A stretch of 64,000 nucleotides of DNA from SABI01 sp963678555 (GTDB lineage: Bacteria > Spirochaetota > Spirochaetia > Sphaerochaetales > Sphaerochaetaceae), in assembly GCA_963678555.2 (NCBI GenBank), contig CAXXJA010000003.1, positions 310,001 to 374,000 of the forward strand, written 5' to 3'. Positions 24,800-33,639 of this stretch are shown one piece after another; position 1 is the stretch's first letter; each line of letters starts with the position of its first letter. The position numbers and the translations under genes were made by a program. Below the pieces are notes generated by a model. It made no database searches. It was not told the origin of the DNA and was given only the letters and a program-made list of their open reading frames with translations.

Positions 24800-25349
24800 G
24801 AAAAGTCTAATCGTCTTATTGGTACTTATAGCTTTTGCAGTATCAGGAGGTCTGTATGCTGCAAGCACATTTGGTGTAGGTTTAGTCAACTATTACGATT
24901 TTTATGATCTGGAAGAAGGAGATTCTGAGGACTATATCCCAGGCCTCAGAGGAGAGTTCTTTTTCAGTGATTACCTCGGAGTATCGGCAGATGCAATGGT
25001 TCTTGATTCAAATCCAGACACCGAAACGTATCTAATGCTGTATCTTGTAGATGTTGTGTTTAGAATTCCTCTCGGACTCGTAGAGCCTTACGTAGCAATT
25101 GGTCCGGGATATCTAGGTGTCATTCAGGGCGATGAAGCAGAAACGGACGAAGATTCTGTTGCATCGAATATTCGAGCAGGAGTTGATTTCAATATCCTTG
25201 ATTGGCTATCTGTCGGTATAGAAGCGAATCTGTTTAAAGATGATGTTCAGCAGTTCTTTGAGCAGGTGGCTGAAATGAGTTCTGACGAGATAGTTGAAAT
25301 GATAAAAGATGACAGTCTTATCGGTATCTCTGCCAAGATAAAATTCTAG
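24792..25349 (+). CDS. Small secreted/outer-membrane beta-barrel-like protein, paralogue 1
   Basis: 185 residues with a signal peptide (KKKSLIVLLVLIAFAVSGGLYA, cut before AST). The rest alternates polar and hydrophobic residues in short strands (FGVGLVNYYDFYDLE, LRGEFFFSDYLGVSADAM, IRAGVDFNILDWLSVGIE) and ends in phenylalanine (SAKIKF), as outer-membrane barrels do. It aligns with the next gene throughout its length. The exact function is unknown; a minimal barrel of the OmpA/OmpW or opacity-protein kind is the best guess. Codons are visibly more AT-rich than in paralogue 2. AAGGAG precedes the start and is the predicted target of the small RNA. Confidence 0.75.
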   Translation: MKKKSLIVLLVLIAFAVSGGLYAASTFGVGLVNYYDFYDLEEGDSEDYIPGLRGEFFFSDYLGVSADAMVLDSNPDTETYLMLYLVDVVFRIPLGLVEPYVAIGPGYLGVIQGDEAETDEDSVASNIRAGVDFNILDWLSVGIEANLFKDDVQQFFEQVAEMSSDEIVEMIKDDSLIGISAKIKF

Positions 25350-25371
25350 AGACCCTGACCGACACACCCTG

Positions 25372-25403
25372 CAGGCCTGCTTTCAGCAGGCCTGTTGTTT
25401 TTT
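25372..25403 (+). terminator. Rho-independent terminator after paralogue 1
   Basis: CAGGCCTGC and GCAGGCCTG pair around a 5-base loop, then TTGTTTTTT. Confidence 0.9.
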
Positions 25404-25521
25404 GGATTATGTGTAAGATTCTGGCATGTCGTATTCTTACCGGGTTGACATGAAACTTTTTTCCCGTTGAGATGTTTGAGTGTATGTAAGCACCTACATG
25501 GATGTGCCGAAGGAGAAAGAA

Positions 25522-26079
25522 ATGACGAGAAGAACACGTGTGATACTCATTATTGGAATCGTGATACTTTCAGCGGGGAGTCTGGCTGCCTCACATACTC
25601 TTGCTGTAGGATCAGTTAACTATTATGATTTTTATGATCTGGAAGCCGGAGAAACCGAACAATACATCCCGGGAGTCAGACTCGAATACTTCTTCAATGA
25701 CAACCTTGGAGTCTCTGTCGACTCGATAATCATACAGGAGAGCAACTGGCACCAGTATCGGGAAATGGTCTATATCCTGGATGCGGTCTTCCGCCTCCCT
25801 CTCGATCCTCTGGAACCGTATCTCGGTATCGGTCCCACCTACCGGGGCTATGAGGACCGGTATGACTCGGATATCGACAGCGAACCCTTTGCCTACAACG
25901 TACGCTTCGGTGTCGACTTTATCGCACTTGACTGGCTATCCTTCGGCCTTGAGTCAAACTTCCTGGTTGATGATGTGGCTGACTTCTTCGACACCCTTGC
26001 GCACTCGAGTATTGATGAGATTGCCGATGCTGTGCGTGACCAGAGCCTGATCGGTGTCACGGCGAAGATCAGATTCTGA
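25522..26079 (+). CDS. Small secreted/outer-membrane beta-barrel-like protein, paralogue 2
   Basis: 185 residues from ATG 25522, with AGGAGAAAGAA before it. The signal peptide is RRTRVILIIGIVILSAGSLAA. It shares VNYYDFYDLE, YIPGVRLEYFFNDNLGVSVDS, a PLEPYLGIGP segment, VRFGVDFIALDWLSFGLES and the terminal phenylalanine with paralogue 1, so the two arose by tandem duplication. It is richer in GC and has arginine where paralogue 1 has lysine. The function is unknown. A consensus -35 TTGACA lies at 25445 but the -10 is poor. Confidence 0.75.
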   Translation: MTRRTRVILIIGIVILSAGSLAASHTLAVGSVNYYDFYDLEAGETEQYIPGVRLEYFFNDNLGVSVDSIIIQESNWHQYREMVYILDAVFRLPLDPLEPYLGIGPTYRGYEDRYDSDIDSEPFAYNVRFGVDFIALDWLSFGLESNFLVDDVADFFDTLAHSSIDEIADAVRDQSLIGVTAKIRF

Positions 26080-26101
26080 GTGAGATATCACAGTAGAAAC
26101 G

Positions 26102-26145
26102 ACGGACCGATGGGGAATGACCTTCTCTGGCGGTCCGTTTTTATT
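26102..26145 (+). terminator. Rho-independent terminator after paralogue 2
   Basis: ACGGACCG (26102-26109) pairs with CGGTCCGT (26131-26138), followed by TTTTATTG. Confidence 0.75.
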
Positions 26146-26173
26146 GTCCTTTGAAGGTCCTGTGTGGTACTCT
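26144..26173 (+). promoter_or_regulatory. Promoter of thiN, predicted leaderless
   Basis: TTGTCC (26144-26149), 18 bases, TACTCT (26168-26173) with an upstream TGn extension. Seven bases then separate it from the ATG. Confidence 0.55.
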
Positions 26174-26180
26174 CTTGCCT

Positions 26181-26846
26181 ATGAAGACTCATGCCCTTGT
26201 GTTCACCGGAGGGAACGGACCTGATATCCTGCCTCCTGACATCCTGACCGGTTCAGCTTCGTATATCTGCGCCGCCGACAGTGGTCTCGATACTGCCAGA
26301 CGGTTTAATCTCACAGTCGAATACGCAATCGGTGATTTTGACTCCCTGGAGGATGCTTCCCTCCTGTCTTCCGTGAACCATGTGAGGCTGCCGTGTGAGA
26401 AGGATATCAGCGATACCGAAGCCCTTCTCAGGCATCTCGAGGAAACAGGTATCCGTGATTATATCCTTATCGGCGGCGGAGAGGGACGATTCGACCATCT
26501 TCTTCACCTCTTCTCCCTTTTCACCCGGTACGGAATCCCTGCGAGGTGGCTGACAGCACGTGAGGACATGATCCGTGTCGACCAAAAACAGCAGCTGAGG
26601 ATCGTACCGGACAGCACGGTGAGCATACTCCCCGGTATGGTAGGGGGAACCTCTCTGGTGACCTGCAGCGCACTTCAATGGCCTCTTGATACCTTTCTGA
26701 TTGATATGACACACATGAGTCTGTCCAATATTGCCCTGGAGAATCCCCTTTCTCTGTCGGTACAGGGAAACCCGGTGTTCGTATCTGTCCCGGTACGCGA
26801 TACTCTGCCAGAAGAAAGTTTACCGGTGACATCCTCAGTATTGTAG
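26181..26846 (+). CDS. thiN: Thiamine pyrophosphokinase
   Basis: About 221 residues from ATG 26181; a TTG start ten codons upstream is possible but lies between the promoter elements. The motifs are AADSGLDTARRF (substrate Asp), YAIGDFDSL and KDISDTEALL for Mg-ATP, and the characteristic IGGGEGRFDHLLH. The C-terminal beta-sandwich contains GMVGGTSLVTCSALQWPL. It transfers pyrophosphate from ATP to thiamine, making the cofactor in one step. No ribosome site is seen, which fits a leaderless mRNA. Confidence 0.9.
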   Translation: MKTHALVFTGGNGPDILPPDILTGSASYICAADSGLDTARRFNLTVEYAIGDFDSLEDASLLSSVNHVRLPCEKDISDTEALLRHLEETGIRDYILIGGGEGRFDHLLHLFSLFTRYGIPARWLTAREDMIRVDQKQQLRIVPDSTVSILPGMVGGTSLVTCSALQWPLDTFLIDMTHMSLSNIALENPLSLSVQGNPVFVSVPVRDTLPEESLPVTSSVL

Positions 26847-26854
26847 GCTACAAT
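26826..26854 (+). promoter_or_regulatory. Candidate promoter of aroE
   Basis: GTGACA (26826-26831), 17 bases, TACAAT (26849-26854), overlapping the thiN stop region. Confidence 0.5.
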
Positions 26855-26895
26855 GGAATGGCCTATAAGGAAATAGTAGCTGCCGGAGTAGATGG

Positions 26896-27777
26896 ATGAT
26901 ATATGAAAAAGAGGATCTTGATGCACTGATGAAGGGACCGATGGGTCTTCTGCATGCATGTATCGGAACCCCGGTGACAGGGAATCCCACCCAGTACATG
27001 ATAGAGCAGGCGTTTCATCATCATTCCCTCCCCCACCGCTATCTCACCTTCGATATCCCTCCTGAACGGTTCGCTGGAACCATGGACGGTCTCAAGGCCC
27101 TCGGTTTCAACGGCTGGAACATCACGAGCCCCTATAAGGTCGAAGCCACCGGTTACGTTGACCGTCTGAGCCCGTCAGCACAGCTCATCGGAGCGATCAA
27201 CTGCGTCTTCAGGGAAGGCAGTGAATACGTAGGTGAGAACACTGACGGGAAAGGTTTCCTGCAGGCGGTTCGCGAGAAGACCTCGGTGAAGGGAAAGCGG
27301 GTTCTCGTGTTCGGCAGCGGAGGAGCTGCACGGTCTATCATCTGCGAACTCGCACTCGATGGAGCTGCCTCGATTGATATCGTCAACCGGGAACTCAGGA
27401 AGGCTGAACAGATAGTCAGAGATTTGGAAGGTGAGGTTTCGACACAGCTCCTCGCTCAACCTCTCGGGACTCAGTATGTGATAGATGACTCGTACGACAT
27501 CATCGTCCAGGCCACCAGTGTCGGACTGTTCGACGAGAGCGGCATGATTCCTGTAAGCTTCTCCGGCGGAGATCACGCAGGCTCGATCGCCTGTGATGTG
27601 GTGTTCAACCCGGTAGACACACGTTTTCTTGAAGAGGCTCGTACGGCAGGATACGATACGCTAGACGGTTTAGGAATGCTGGCACATCAGGGAGCAATCA
27701 TATACACTGCGTGGACAGGAATTGAAGCACCGCTTGATGTGATGAAGAAATCCCTGCTTGAATCCTTCGCGGTATAG
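26896..27777 (+). CDS. aroE: Shikimate 5-dehydrogenase
   Basis: 293 residues. The substrate site includes GTPVTGNPTQYM and the catalytic Lys/Asp pair in NITSPYKVEA and NTDGKGF. The Rossmann fold shows VLVFGSGGAARSII, and the C-terminal LGMLAHQGA is typical. It reduces 3-dehydroshikimate with NADPH in aromatic amino-acid synthesis. GGAG precedes the first ATG; an internal ATG at 26929 is a less likely alternative. It is followed after eight bases by an esterase gene, apparently one operon. Confidence 0.9.
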   Translation: MIYEKEDLDALMKGPMGLLHACIGTPVTGNPTQYMIEQAFHHHSLPHRYLTFDIPPERFAGTMDGLKALGFNGWNITSPYKVEATGYVDRLSPSAQLIGAINCVFREGSEYVGENTDGKGFLQAVREKTSVKGKRVLVFGSGGAARSIICELALDGAASIDIVNRELRKAEQIVRDLEGEVSTQLLAQPLGTQYVIDDSYDIIVQATSVGLFDESGMIPVSFSGGDHAGSIACDVVFNPVDTRFLEEARTAGYDTLDGLGMLAHQGAIIYTAWTGIEAPLDVMKKSLLESFAV

Positions 27778-27785
27778 AGGAAAAC

Positions 27786-28895
27786 ATGAAACACGGTCAG
27801 GAAGAAGAGAACAGATACAGGATATCACGTAACATGCAGCGGGTTCTCACGTTGGCTGACAAGGTTCTTGGAAATGAAGATATCACTGAACTCAGTGAGA
27901 CCCAGATCCATGAACTAAACAAGCGAAGCATACCGAACACCCGAAGAACACAGGCTCTGCTTGGCAAGATGAACAGGAACATCGAACACAACACGTTCAT
28001 CATCCCGGTGGAAGGCGGTGCCCTTACCGGGTATTTCTTCGTTCCCAGATCCTCCGTTACACCCCGTATCTCATCAATGAGACCACTCATCATCTTCTAT
28101 CATGGAGGAGGTTGGGTGCTGGGGAATATGGATGTCTACACACGCGTGTGCAACCGGATCGCGTCCTTGACCAATGCCGCGGTCCTCGCTGTCGACTACC
28201 GTCTCGCACCGACCCATACCTTTCCCACAGCGGCAGAAGACTGCTATGCAGCGCTGCTATGGGCATCTCAGGGTGCACGCTACTGGAAAGTCGACCCTGA
28301 AAGAATCTTCGTCATGGGAGACAGTGCGGGAGGAAACCTCGCAGCGGTGGTCTGCCGCATGTCAAGGGACAGAAAGGGCCCTGCTATAGCAGGGCAGGCT
28401 CTCATCTACCCCGTCACCGACGGGAGGATGAGAACTGCGAGCTATCAACAGCACAAAGACAGTCCGACCCTCACGATGAAGATGATGCAATTCTTCATAC
28501 AGAGCTATCAGAGCGAACCGAAAGACACTCTCAACCCATCGTTCTCCCCCCTCCTCTCGAAAGACCACTCGCGGCTTCCCCCCGCTCTCATCATCGGGGC
28601 AGAGTATGATCCCCTTCTTGATGATGCAAAACTGTACAGCGAAAGCCTCAGGTCAGCAGATACTCCCGTGACCTACCTTGAAATCCCTCACGGCCTTCAT
28701 GGCTCATTCATCTTTGTGAAGGGAGAAGGAACGGATGAGGTCTACTCAGCCCTCAGACAGTTCATATCGGGAAGGACCCTGGAGAACATCTCACTGATAA
28801 AGATGAGGGATCTGATCAGTCAGACCAGACGAGAACAGGTGCATCTGAAACGAAAGAACAAAGGATATATTGCAGCCGGCGTGAATAATGAATGA
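27786..28895 (+). CDS. Alpha/beta-hydrolase of the hormone-sensitive-lipase (acetyl-esterase) family
   Basis: 369 residues. The HSL family oxyanion-hole motif HGGGWVLG is followed by the nucleophile elbow GDSAGGN. The acid is in AEYDPLLDDA and the histidine in PHGLHGSF, completing the Ser-Asp-His triad. An N-terminal cap of about 90 residues precedes the core. No signal peptide. It should hydrolyse short acyl esters; the natural substrate is unknown. It is co-transcribed with aroE, with no obvious metabolic link. Confidence 0.85.
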   Translation: MKHGQEEENRYRISRNMQRVLTLADKVLGNEDITELSETQIHELNKRSIPNTRRTQALLGKMNRNIEHNTFIIPVEGGALTGYFFVPRSSVTPRISSMRPLIIFYHGGGWVLGNMDVYTRVCNRIASLTNAAVLAVDYRLAPTHTFPTAAEDCYAALLWASQGARYWKVDPERIFVMGDSAGGNLAAVVCRMSRDRKGPAIAGQALIYPVTDGRMRTASYQQHKDSPTLTMKMMQFFIQSYQSEPKDTLNPSFSPLLSKDHSRLPPALIIGAEYDPLLDDAKLYSESLRSADTPVTYLEIPHGLHGSFIFVKGEGTDEVYSALRQFISGRTLENISLIKMRDLISQTRREQVHLKRKNKGYIAAGVNNE

Positions 28896-28901
28896 GTCCT
28901 C

Positions 28902-29942
28902 TCAGGATCTCACGTACACCGCATCCGTAACATCTTCCATCTTTCTCGGGTGGGGAGTCTTCCCTATCAAAAGTCCGATCGACTCCCGCTGGGGGAACGG
29001 GCCGCTCTTTGCGGAAGCGGAGAAGAAACAGTACCAGCACTTCTCATCAGCCTTGTACTTCAACACTGAGGTGCGGATATTCCCTGATGCCCACCCTCTT
29101 TCACTGGTAACAAGAATCGGCTGATTGTCATCATACGGGAACGAAAGACCATCGGTACTGGTAAGCACGATGATCGACGATGTAGTGGTATTTCTCTCCT
29201 CATCATAGAAGCATGCTGTCTCAAGGGCTTTGTACGAACCCTTCTGACCGTAGACCATGAGCTGCCCCGCACCAAGCGAACGGTAGTATTCATTGCCTGA
29301 GGCTTCTATCAGAGCTGACTTGCCTTCCTGATGGTAGGGACCGAGTATCTGAGGGGCTGAGGCACTCACGATGTACCGGGCAACCCGACTATCCTCCGCG
29401 ATAGCTGAGGCGCCCATGTAGAGCCGGTAGCCGTGATCGGTATATACCAGCTGAGGATGCGACAGGAGCGGGCGTTTTCTCATATGTGAGGCCTGTTCGA
29501 TATCGTTTCCGCTGATCAGGTGACGCGGTCTGCTCCAGATAGACAGGTCGGTAGAAATCCTGAGCTCAATATGACTCTCATGATGAATATCGTCTATCCT
29601 CAGGCTGCTGTTCTTACCCAGCAGGGGAAACAGACGCCCCCGCTGCTCGTAGATGAGATGGTAGTTTCCATCCTCCTCCAGAATGCTCGGATAGCGTCCA
29701 CCGGGAACCAGAAGCTTCTGATGAGCCCAGCTTATCCCGCTGTCAGATGTGTAGTGATGGATTCCGAGGATCGAGTGAGCGAACAGGTGCCATGATTCAT
29801 CGGGAGATTCTTCCGGCAGCAGCACACAGGGATTAGAGATCCTCAGCTGCAGAGGATGGGACTGAATAATCGGTTCATCGGAAAACGGAAACCAGGAGAG
29901 GTTTTCCAAGGTATCGAACATTTCAGAAGGAACCCCTTTCAT
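28902..29942 (-). CDS. Glycoside-hydrolase-like beta-propeller protein
   Basis: 346 residues without a signal peptide. Repeated strands of the type SILEEDGNYHLIYEQRG, HPQLVYTDHGYRLYMGAS and VLKYKADEKCWYCFFSAS suggest a five-bladed propeller as in GH32/43/68 or related glycosidases. I cannot identify a full catalytic triad. The ATG overlaps the previous stop (ATGA) with ACAGGAG upstream; an ATG at 29921 after AAGGGG is an alternative. It is the last gene of the nif3-lspA operon and ends six bases from the convergent esterase gene. Confidence 0.55.
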   Translation of the reverse strand: MKGVPSEMFDTLENLSWFPFSDEPIIQSHPLQLRISNPCVLLPEESPDESWHLFAHSILGIHHYTSDSGISWAHQKLLVPGGRYPSILEEDGNYHLIYEQRGRLFPLLGKNSSLRIDDIHHESHIELRISTDLSIWSRPRHLISGNDIEQASHMRKRPLLSHPQLVYTDHGYRLYMGASAIAEDSRVARYIVSASAPQILGPYHQEGKSALIEASGNEYYRSLGAGQLMVYGQKGSYKALETACFYDEERNTTTSSIIVLTSTDGLSFPYDDNQPILVTSERGWASGNIRTSVLKYKADEKCWYCFFSASAKSGPFPQRESIGLLIGKTPHPRKMEDVTDAVYVRS

Positions 29943-30223
29943 CTCCTGTCTCCCCTTCCCTGTTTTCTTCCGAACAGAGGAGAGAGGTAGTCTTCAAGCC
30001 TGATCCGGGCCGAAAGTTTTTTCATGGCAAACGTATACAGGAAGAACGACCCTCCGATACTGAGGATGAACAGAAGAGCGAGAAGCAGAGGGAAGACTGA
30101 GCTGTCCTGACTGACGAATCGCACCAGCAGTGCAAAAAGAATGAAAAAAAGCAGCAGCATAAACACCAGGTTGAGAATCGTTGCTCCAAGAATGAAGAGT
30201 ATTGTATTAACTTTTTTGTTCAT
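29939..30223 (-). CDS. Small two-helix membrane protein
   Basis: 94 residues: a short basic start, two hydrophobic helices (TILFILGATILNLVFMLLLF and a second from LLLALLFILSIGGSF), and a basic tail. No family is recognised with confidence. It overlaps lspA by 17 bases and the next gene by four, so it is tightly coupled to lipoprotein processing, which may be its context. Confidence 0.6.
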   Translation of the reverse strand: MNKKVNTILFILGATILNLVFMLLLFFILFALLVRFVSQDSSVFPLLLALLFILSIGGSFFLYTFAMKKLSARIRLEDYLSPLFGRKQGRGDRR

Positions 30224-30746
30224 CAGCGTTCTCCTTCCTCTCCCCTCTCATATCGAAGAGAAGAGATATCATGAGAAGTATAGCACATACTACGATAGAT
30301 GCATCAGCAACATTGAAGGTAGGCCACCGCTCAAAGCCGAGGAATCCATACACTCTGACACTGATGAAATCAACAACCCATTCTTCTCGGAAGATACGGT
30401 CTCCCAGGTTTCCCAGGCCGCCTCCGATGATACCGCTCAGGGTCCATCGCTGTAAGAGACTCATCTGTCGTGAACGTACGATGTAGAGAATGAGAGCGGA
30501 CAGGAGGAACAGTGGGAGAATGATGAAAAGGATCGTCCTGAGCGTATCTGACAGACCGCTTCCCAGAGAGAATCCCACTGCATTGTTTCTCACGTGCACG
30601 ATCCACACGAAATCAGAGAGAAACGAAGCATGGATACTGCCTGTTCGGACATGATACACTATCCACCACTTGCTCAGTTGGTCCAGGAGTATGACAAGGA
30701 GTGTGAGGGAGAACGGAACCAGATCTGATATGCGCTTCCTGTTCAT
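30207..30746 (-). CDS. lspA: Lipoprotein signal peptidase (signal peptidase II)
   Basis: 179 residues and four helices. The aspartic protease motifs are NLGDRIFREEWVVDFI with Asp126 and FNVADASI with Asp148; the N-terminal LDQLSKW and NNAVGFSLG are also conserved. It cleaves prolipoprotein signal peptides before the lipidated cysteine. It lies eight bases after nif3 in the same operon. Confidence 0.92.
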   Translation of the reverse strand: MNRKRISDLVPFSLTLLVILLDQLSKWWIVYHVRTGSIHASFLSDFVWIVHVRNNAVGFSLGSGLSDTLRTILFIILPLFLLSALILYIVRSRQMSLLQRWTLSGIIGGGLGNLGDRIFREEWVVDFISVRVYGFLGFERWPTFNVADASIVVCAILLMISLLFDMRGERKENADEQKS

Positions 30747-30754
30747 ACTCCCCC

Positions 30755-31519
30755 CTATAATCCGGTCGGGACATCGATGAAGGTACAGGTCAGAGAGAAG
30801 GTCTCACTCAGATGCGCTGCAAGGGCGCTCACTCCGAAGACCTCACTCTGGTAGTGCCCCCCGCTTATCATGTTAATCCCTTCCTCTTTGCAGAAACCGT
30901 ACATCGTATGGCTGGTCTCTCCTGTGACGTACAGATCCGCACCGAGACGGACCGCCTGTTCGACCTCCGAAGGGGCTCCTCCGGAGATGATCGCTACGGT
31001 ATTGACCCGATCCTTTCCGAAAGGAAGGATGTGAAGTCCCGTTTCAGGACGAAAGCCGAGGAGTTCACAGACCTGATCAAGTGTCAGTCCCTCAGGATGC
31101 TCTCCCATCACTCCGATGTTCACCCCGTGGTATTCTCCGAAGGGCACTACCTGTTGAAGGCCCAGAAGCCGTGCCATGACAGCGTTGTTGCCGAACCGCT
31201 GATGGGCATCGAGAGGGAGATGGTAAGCGAACAGAGAGATATCATGGGAAAGAAGGGTCTCTATCCGGCGGTAGTGCGTTCCGATGATCCGCTGACTCTT
31301 TCCCCAGAACAGACCATGATGAACGATCATGGCATCGCAGGACAGACGTGCCGCCTGCTCAAAAGTCTCCAGGGAGGAATCGACGGCATAGCCGATACGG
31401 GTAATGTCCTTATCCCTTCCGGAGTCCACCTGAAGGCCGTTCATCGACGCATCCGACGCCCTGAAACTCTCCACATTCAACGTCTCATTCAGATACTGTT
31501 CAAGGGTATGTGTTTTCAT
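30755..31519 (-). CDS. NIF3/YbgI-family dinuclear-metal protein (GTP cyclohydrolase I type 2 homologue)
   Basis: 254 residues. The metal ligands are visible in MIVHHGLFWG, AYHLPLDAH and GGHYQSEVFGV. NGLQVDSG near the N-terminus is the family opening. The biochemical role of this widely conserved family is still uncertain. No ribosome site is present; a TATAAT box ends seven bases before the ATG, so the mRNA is predicted to be leaderless. It heads the operon with lspA. Confidence 0.85.
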   Translation of the reverse strand: MKTHTLEQYLNETLNVESFRASDASMNGLQVDSGRDKDITRIGYAVDSSLETFEQAARLSCDAMIVHHGLFWGKSQRIIGTHYRRIETLLSHDISLFAYHLPLDAHQRFGNNAVMARLLGLQQVVPFGEYHGVNIGVMGEHPEGLTLDQVCELLGFRPETGLHILPFGKDRVNTVAIISGGAPSEVEQAVRLGADLYVTGETSHTMYGFCKEEGINMISGGHYQSEVFGVSALAAHLSETFSLTCTFIDVPTGL

Positions 31520-31526
31520 GCATACG

Positions 31527-31555
31527 ATTATAAAGAGTTGACATCAATTGTTCCA
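31527..31555 (-). promoter_or_regulatory. Promoter of the nif3-lspA operon, predicted leaderless
   Basis: Minus-strand TATAAT (31527-31532) is seven bases before the start codon. The -35 (TGGAAC, 17-base spacer) is poor. It overlaps the divergent promoter of the Lon-like gene. Confidence 0.55.
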
Positions 31556-31566
31556 CCACCTATATT
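31538..31566 (+). promoter_or_regulatory. Promoter of the Lon-like gene, predicted leaderless
   Basis: TTGACA (31538-31543), exactly 17 bases, TATATT (31561-31566), then six bases to the ATG at 31573. Confidence 0.75.
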
Positions 31567-31572
31567 TCCCTC

Positions 31573-33639
31573 ATGGCAACTTTACCCCCTCCCATCGCAG
31601 AAATAACGGTGCAGGATGCAGCGTTCGAGATACAACTGGAAACAGTTCCTCCCCTCACATCCGATACCGAGCACCAGAGCATCATAGGACAGCCCAGAGC
31701 GATGCAGGCGTTGAAGATGGGCCTTTCCATCGTCAGCGACGGGTACAATATCTTCGTCAGCGGAGAGGCCGGGACAGGAAAGAAGACCGCCATAACACTC
31801 GCGACAAGACAGTTCATGCATGACAGAAAGCATCTGAAAGATATCGTCTACGTCCATAATTTCAACAACCCGAAAGTTCCCGTCTCGATCACCTTCCCTC
31901 CCGGGTCAGGAAGAGCCTTCAGCCAGGATATGGAAGAGTTCGCAGCAGCATGCTTCAACGAACTGGATCCGCTGATCAAACCCGGAGAACTCGGACATGA
32001 AAAACTGATACACATCGTCCGGCCTCTGCTCGCCCCCCTTCAGGCTAAGTGGAAGGAAGGAAAGCCTCACTTCTTCCTCTCACAGATCGAGCTTGATCTC
32101 ACCCGCCACCTCTACCTGTTCACTCGTGACGATTTCACCTCACGTGACCTGCACTCGTTCCTCCTTCGTTACTCCGTCAATATTCTCGTCGATAACACAG
32201 ATACACAGGACCGTCCCCTGATTTTCGAAGATCACCCGACCTTTGCAAACCTCTTCGGTTCACTCGAGACGACTCGGGAGGAGGGCAAGGAATTCAGCCT
32301 TCCGTTCCTTTCGATACAGGCAGGGTCTCTTCTGGAGGCAGCGGGCGGCTACCTCGTCATCAATGCCCACGAGATGTTCACCGTGGAAGGTCTGTACGAG
32401 GCACTCAAACGTTTTCTCAGTACGAAAGCACTGGTAATCCAGAACAATGCAAAAAACGAGAGCTCTCAGAGCGGCATCAGACCGGAGCCGGTAGAATTCA
32501 CTGTGAAGGTGATCATCATCGGCACACCCGAGATCTATGAGCATCTGTGCGAACAGGACAGTGAGTTCATCCAACTGTTCAAGGTCTCCTGTGAATTTGA
32601 TTACAGCATGCCGATGAATGAGGAAAATATTCAGGGAACCGTGCAGTTCCTCCAGAGAAAGGCGAAGTGTGAACACCTCCTCAGTGTCGACGTTACAGCG
32701 TTCCGTGAACTCCTGCGCTACAGCGCTCTCATCGCAGAGAACCGGGAGGAACTCTCGACCCAGCTCGCTCTGCTGGCCGATCTTCTCCGTGAGGCCGACT
32801 ACTGGGCCCGTGAACACGGGGAGGAGGCGATCACCGACACGTCGGTGAACCGGGCTATAGAGGCACGTGAATATATCGGAAGTCTCAGTGAAGCGAGGAT
32901 CCAGAACGAGATCGCGAAGGGGGAAGTGAACATCACCCTGACCGGCTATAAGACGGGAGTCGTGAACGGCCTCGCAGTCATTGACCTCGGCTCTGTCAGT
33001 TTCGGGACTCCTGCGGTGATCAGCGCGACGGTTGCCCCCGGAAGTGAGGGTATCGTGAATATAGAGCATGAGGCCGGTCTCAGCGGAGAAATCCATGACA
33101 AGGGACTGCTGATCCTCGAAGGATATCTGAGAAAGAAGTATGCCCGGACCTTTCCACTCTCGATCTACTCCGGGATCTGCTTCGAGCAGTCCTATGGTGA
33201 GGTGGACGGTGACTCGGCAAGTTCAAGTGAACTGTACGCCCTTCTTTCAGCAATCGGAGAACTCCCCATCAGGCAGAATATCGCAGTGACAGGTTCCGTC
33301 AATCAGATGGGAGAACTGCAGCCTGTGGGAGGTATCAACGAGAAGATCATAGGCTTCTACCGGGTGTGCAAAGCTCTCGGGAATGTGAAACACCCCACCG
33401 TGATCATACCGTATCAGAACGTGAGGAATCTGATTCTCCCCTCCGAGATCATCGATGCGATCGCCGCCAGAGAATTCCACATCTATCCCGTGCACACGAT
33501 CGACGAAGGGATGAGTGTTCTGACTGACAGGCCCTCCGGAGAACGGAATCAGAAGGGGCAGTTCCCCGTAGATTCGTTCAACCGGGCCATTGAGAACCGG
33601 CTGAAATACCTCTACGAACTTTCACGACCCCAGTCATGA
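31573..33639 (+). CDS. Lon-related AAA+ serine protease (YcbZ/LonB-like)
   Basis: 688 residues. The N-terminal ATPase has Walker A GEAGTGKKT near residue 58. Its middle part is inserted/degenerate, as in this family, with a Walker-B-like segment AAGGYLVINAHEM. The C-terminal Lon protease domain has the nucleophile in GDSASSSEL and the dyad lysine in GGINEKIIGF. There is no classical Lon LAN domain. It probably degrades or remodels proteins in the cytosol; substrates are unknown. It has no ribosome site and starts at the predicted transcript end. Confidence 0.88.
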   Translation: MATLPPPIAEITVQDAAFEIQLETVPPLTSDTEHQSIIGQPRAMQALKMGLSIVSDGYNIFVSGEAGTGKKTAITLATRQFMHDRKHLKDIVYVHNFNNPKVPVSITFPPGSGRAFSQDMEEFAAACFNELDPLIKPGELGHEKLIHIVRPLLAPLQAKWKEGKPHFFLSQIELDLTRHLYLFTRDDFTSRDLHSFLLRYSVNILVDNTDTQDRPLIFEDHPTFANLFGSLETTREEGKEFSLPFLSIQAGSLLEAAGGYLVINAHEMFTVEGLYEALKRFLSTKALVIQNNAKNESSQSGIRPEPVEFTVKVIIIGTPEIYEHLCEQDSEFIQLFKVSCEFDYSMPMNEENIQGTVQFLQRKAKCEHLLSVDVTAFRELLRYSALIAENREELSTQLALLADLLREADYWAREHGEEAITDTSVNRAIEAREYIGSLSEARIQNEIAKGEVNITLTGYKTGVVNGLAVIDLGSVSFGTPAVISATVAPGSEGIVNIEHEAGLSGEIHDKGLLILEGYLRKKYARTFPLSIYSGICFEQSYGEVDGDSASSSELYALLSAIGELPIRQNIAVTGSVNQMGELQPVGGINEKIIGFYRVCKALGNVKHPTVIIPYQNVRNLILPSEIIDAIAAREFHIYPVHTIDEGMSVLTDRPSGERNQKGQFPVDSFNRAIENRLKYLYELSRPQS

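Noticed and set aside
25445..25473. Promoter for paralogue 2 from TTGACA
   Set aside because: The -35 is perfect but the sequence 17 bases on (TGAGAT) is a poor -10, so it is not listed as a feature.
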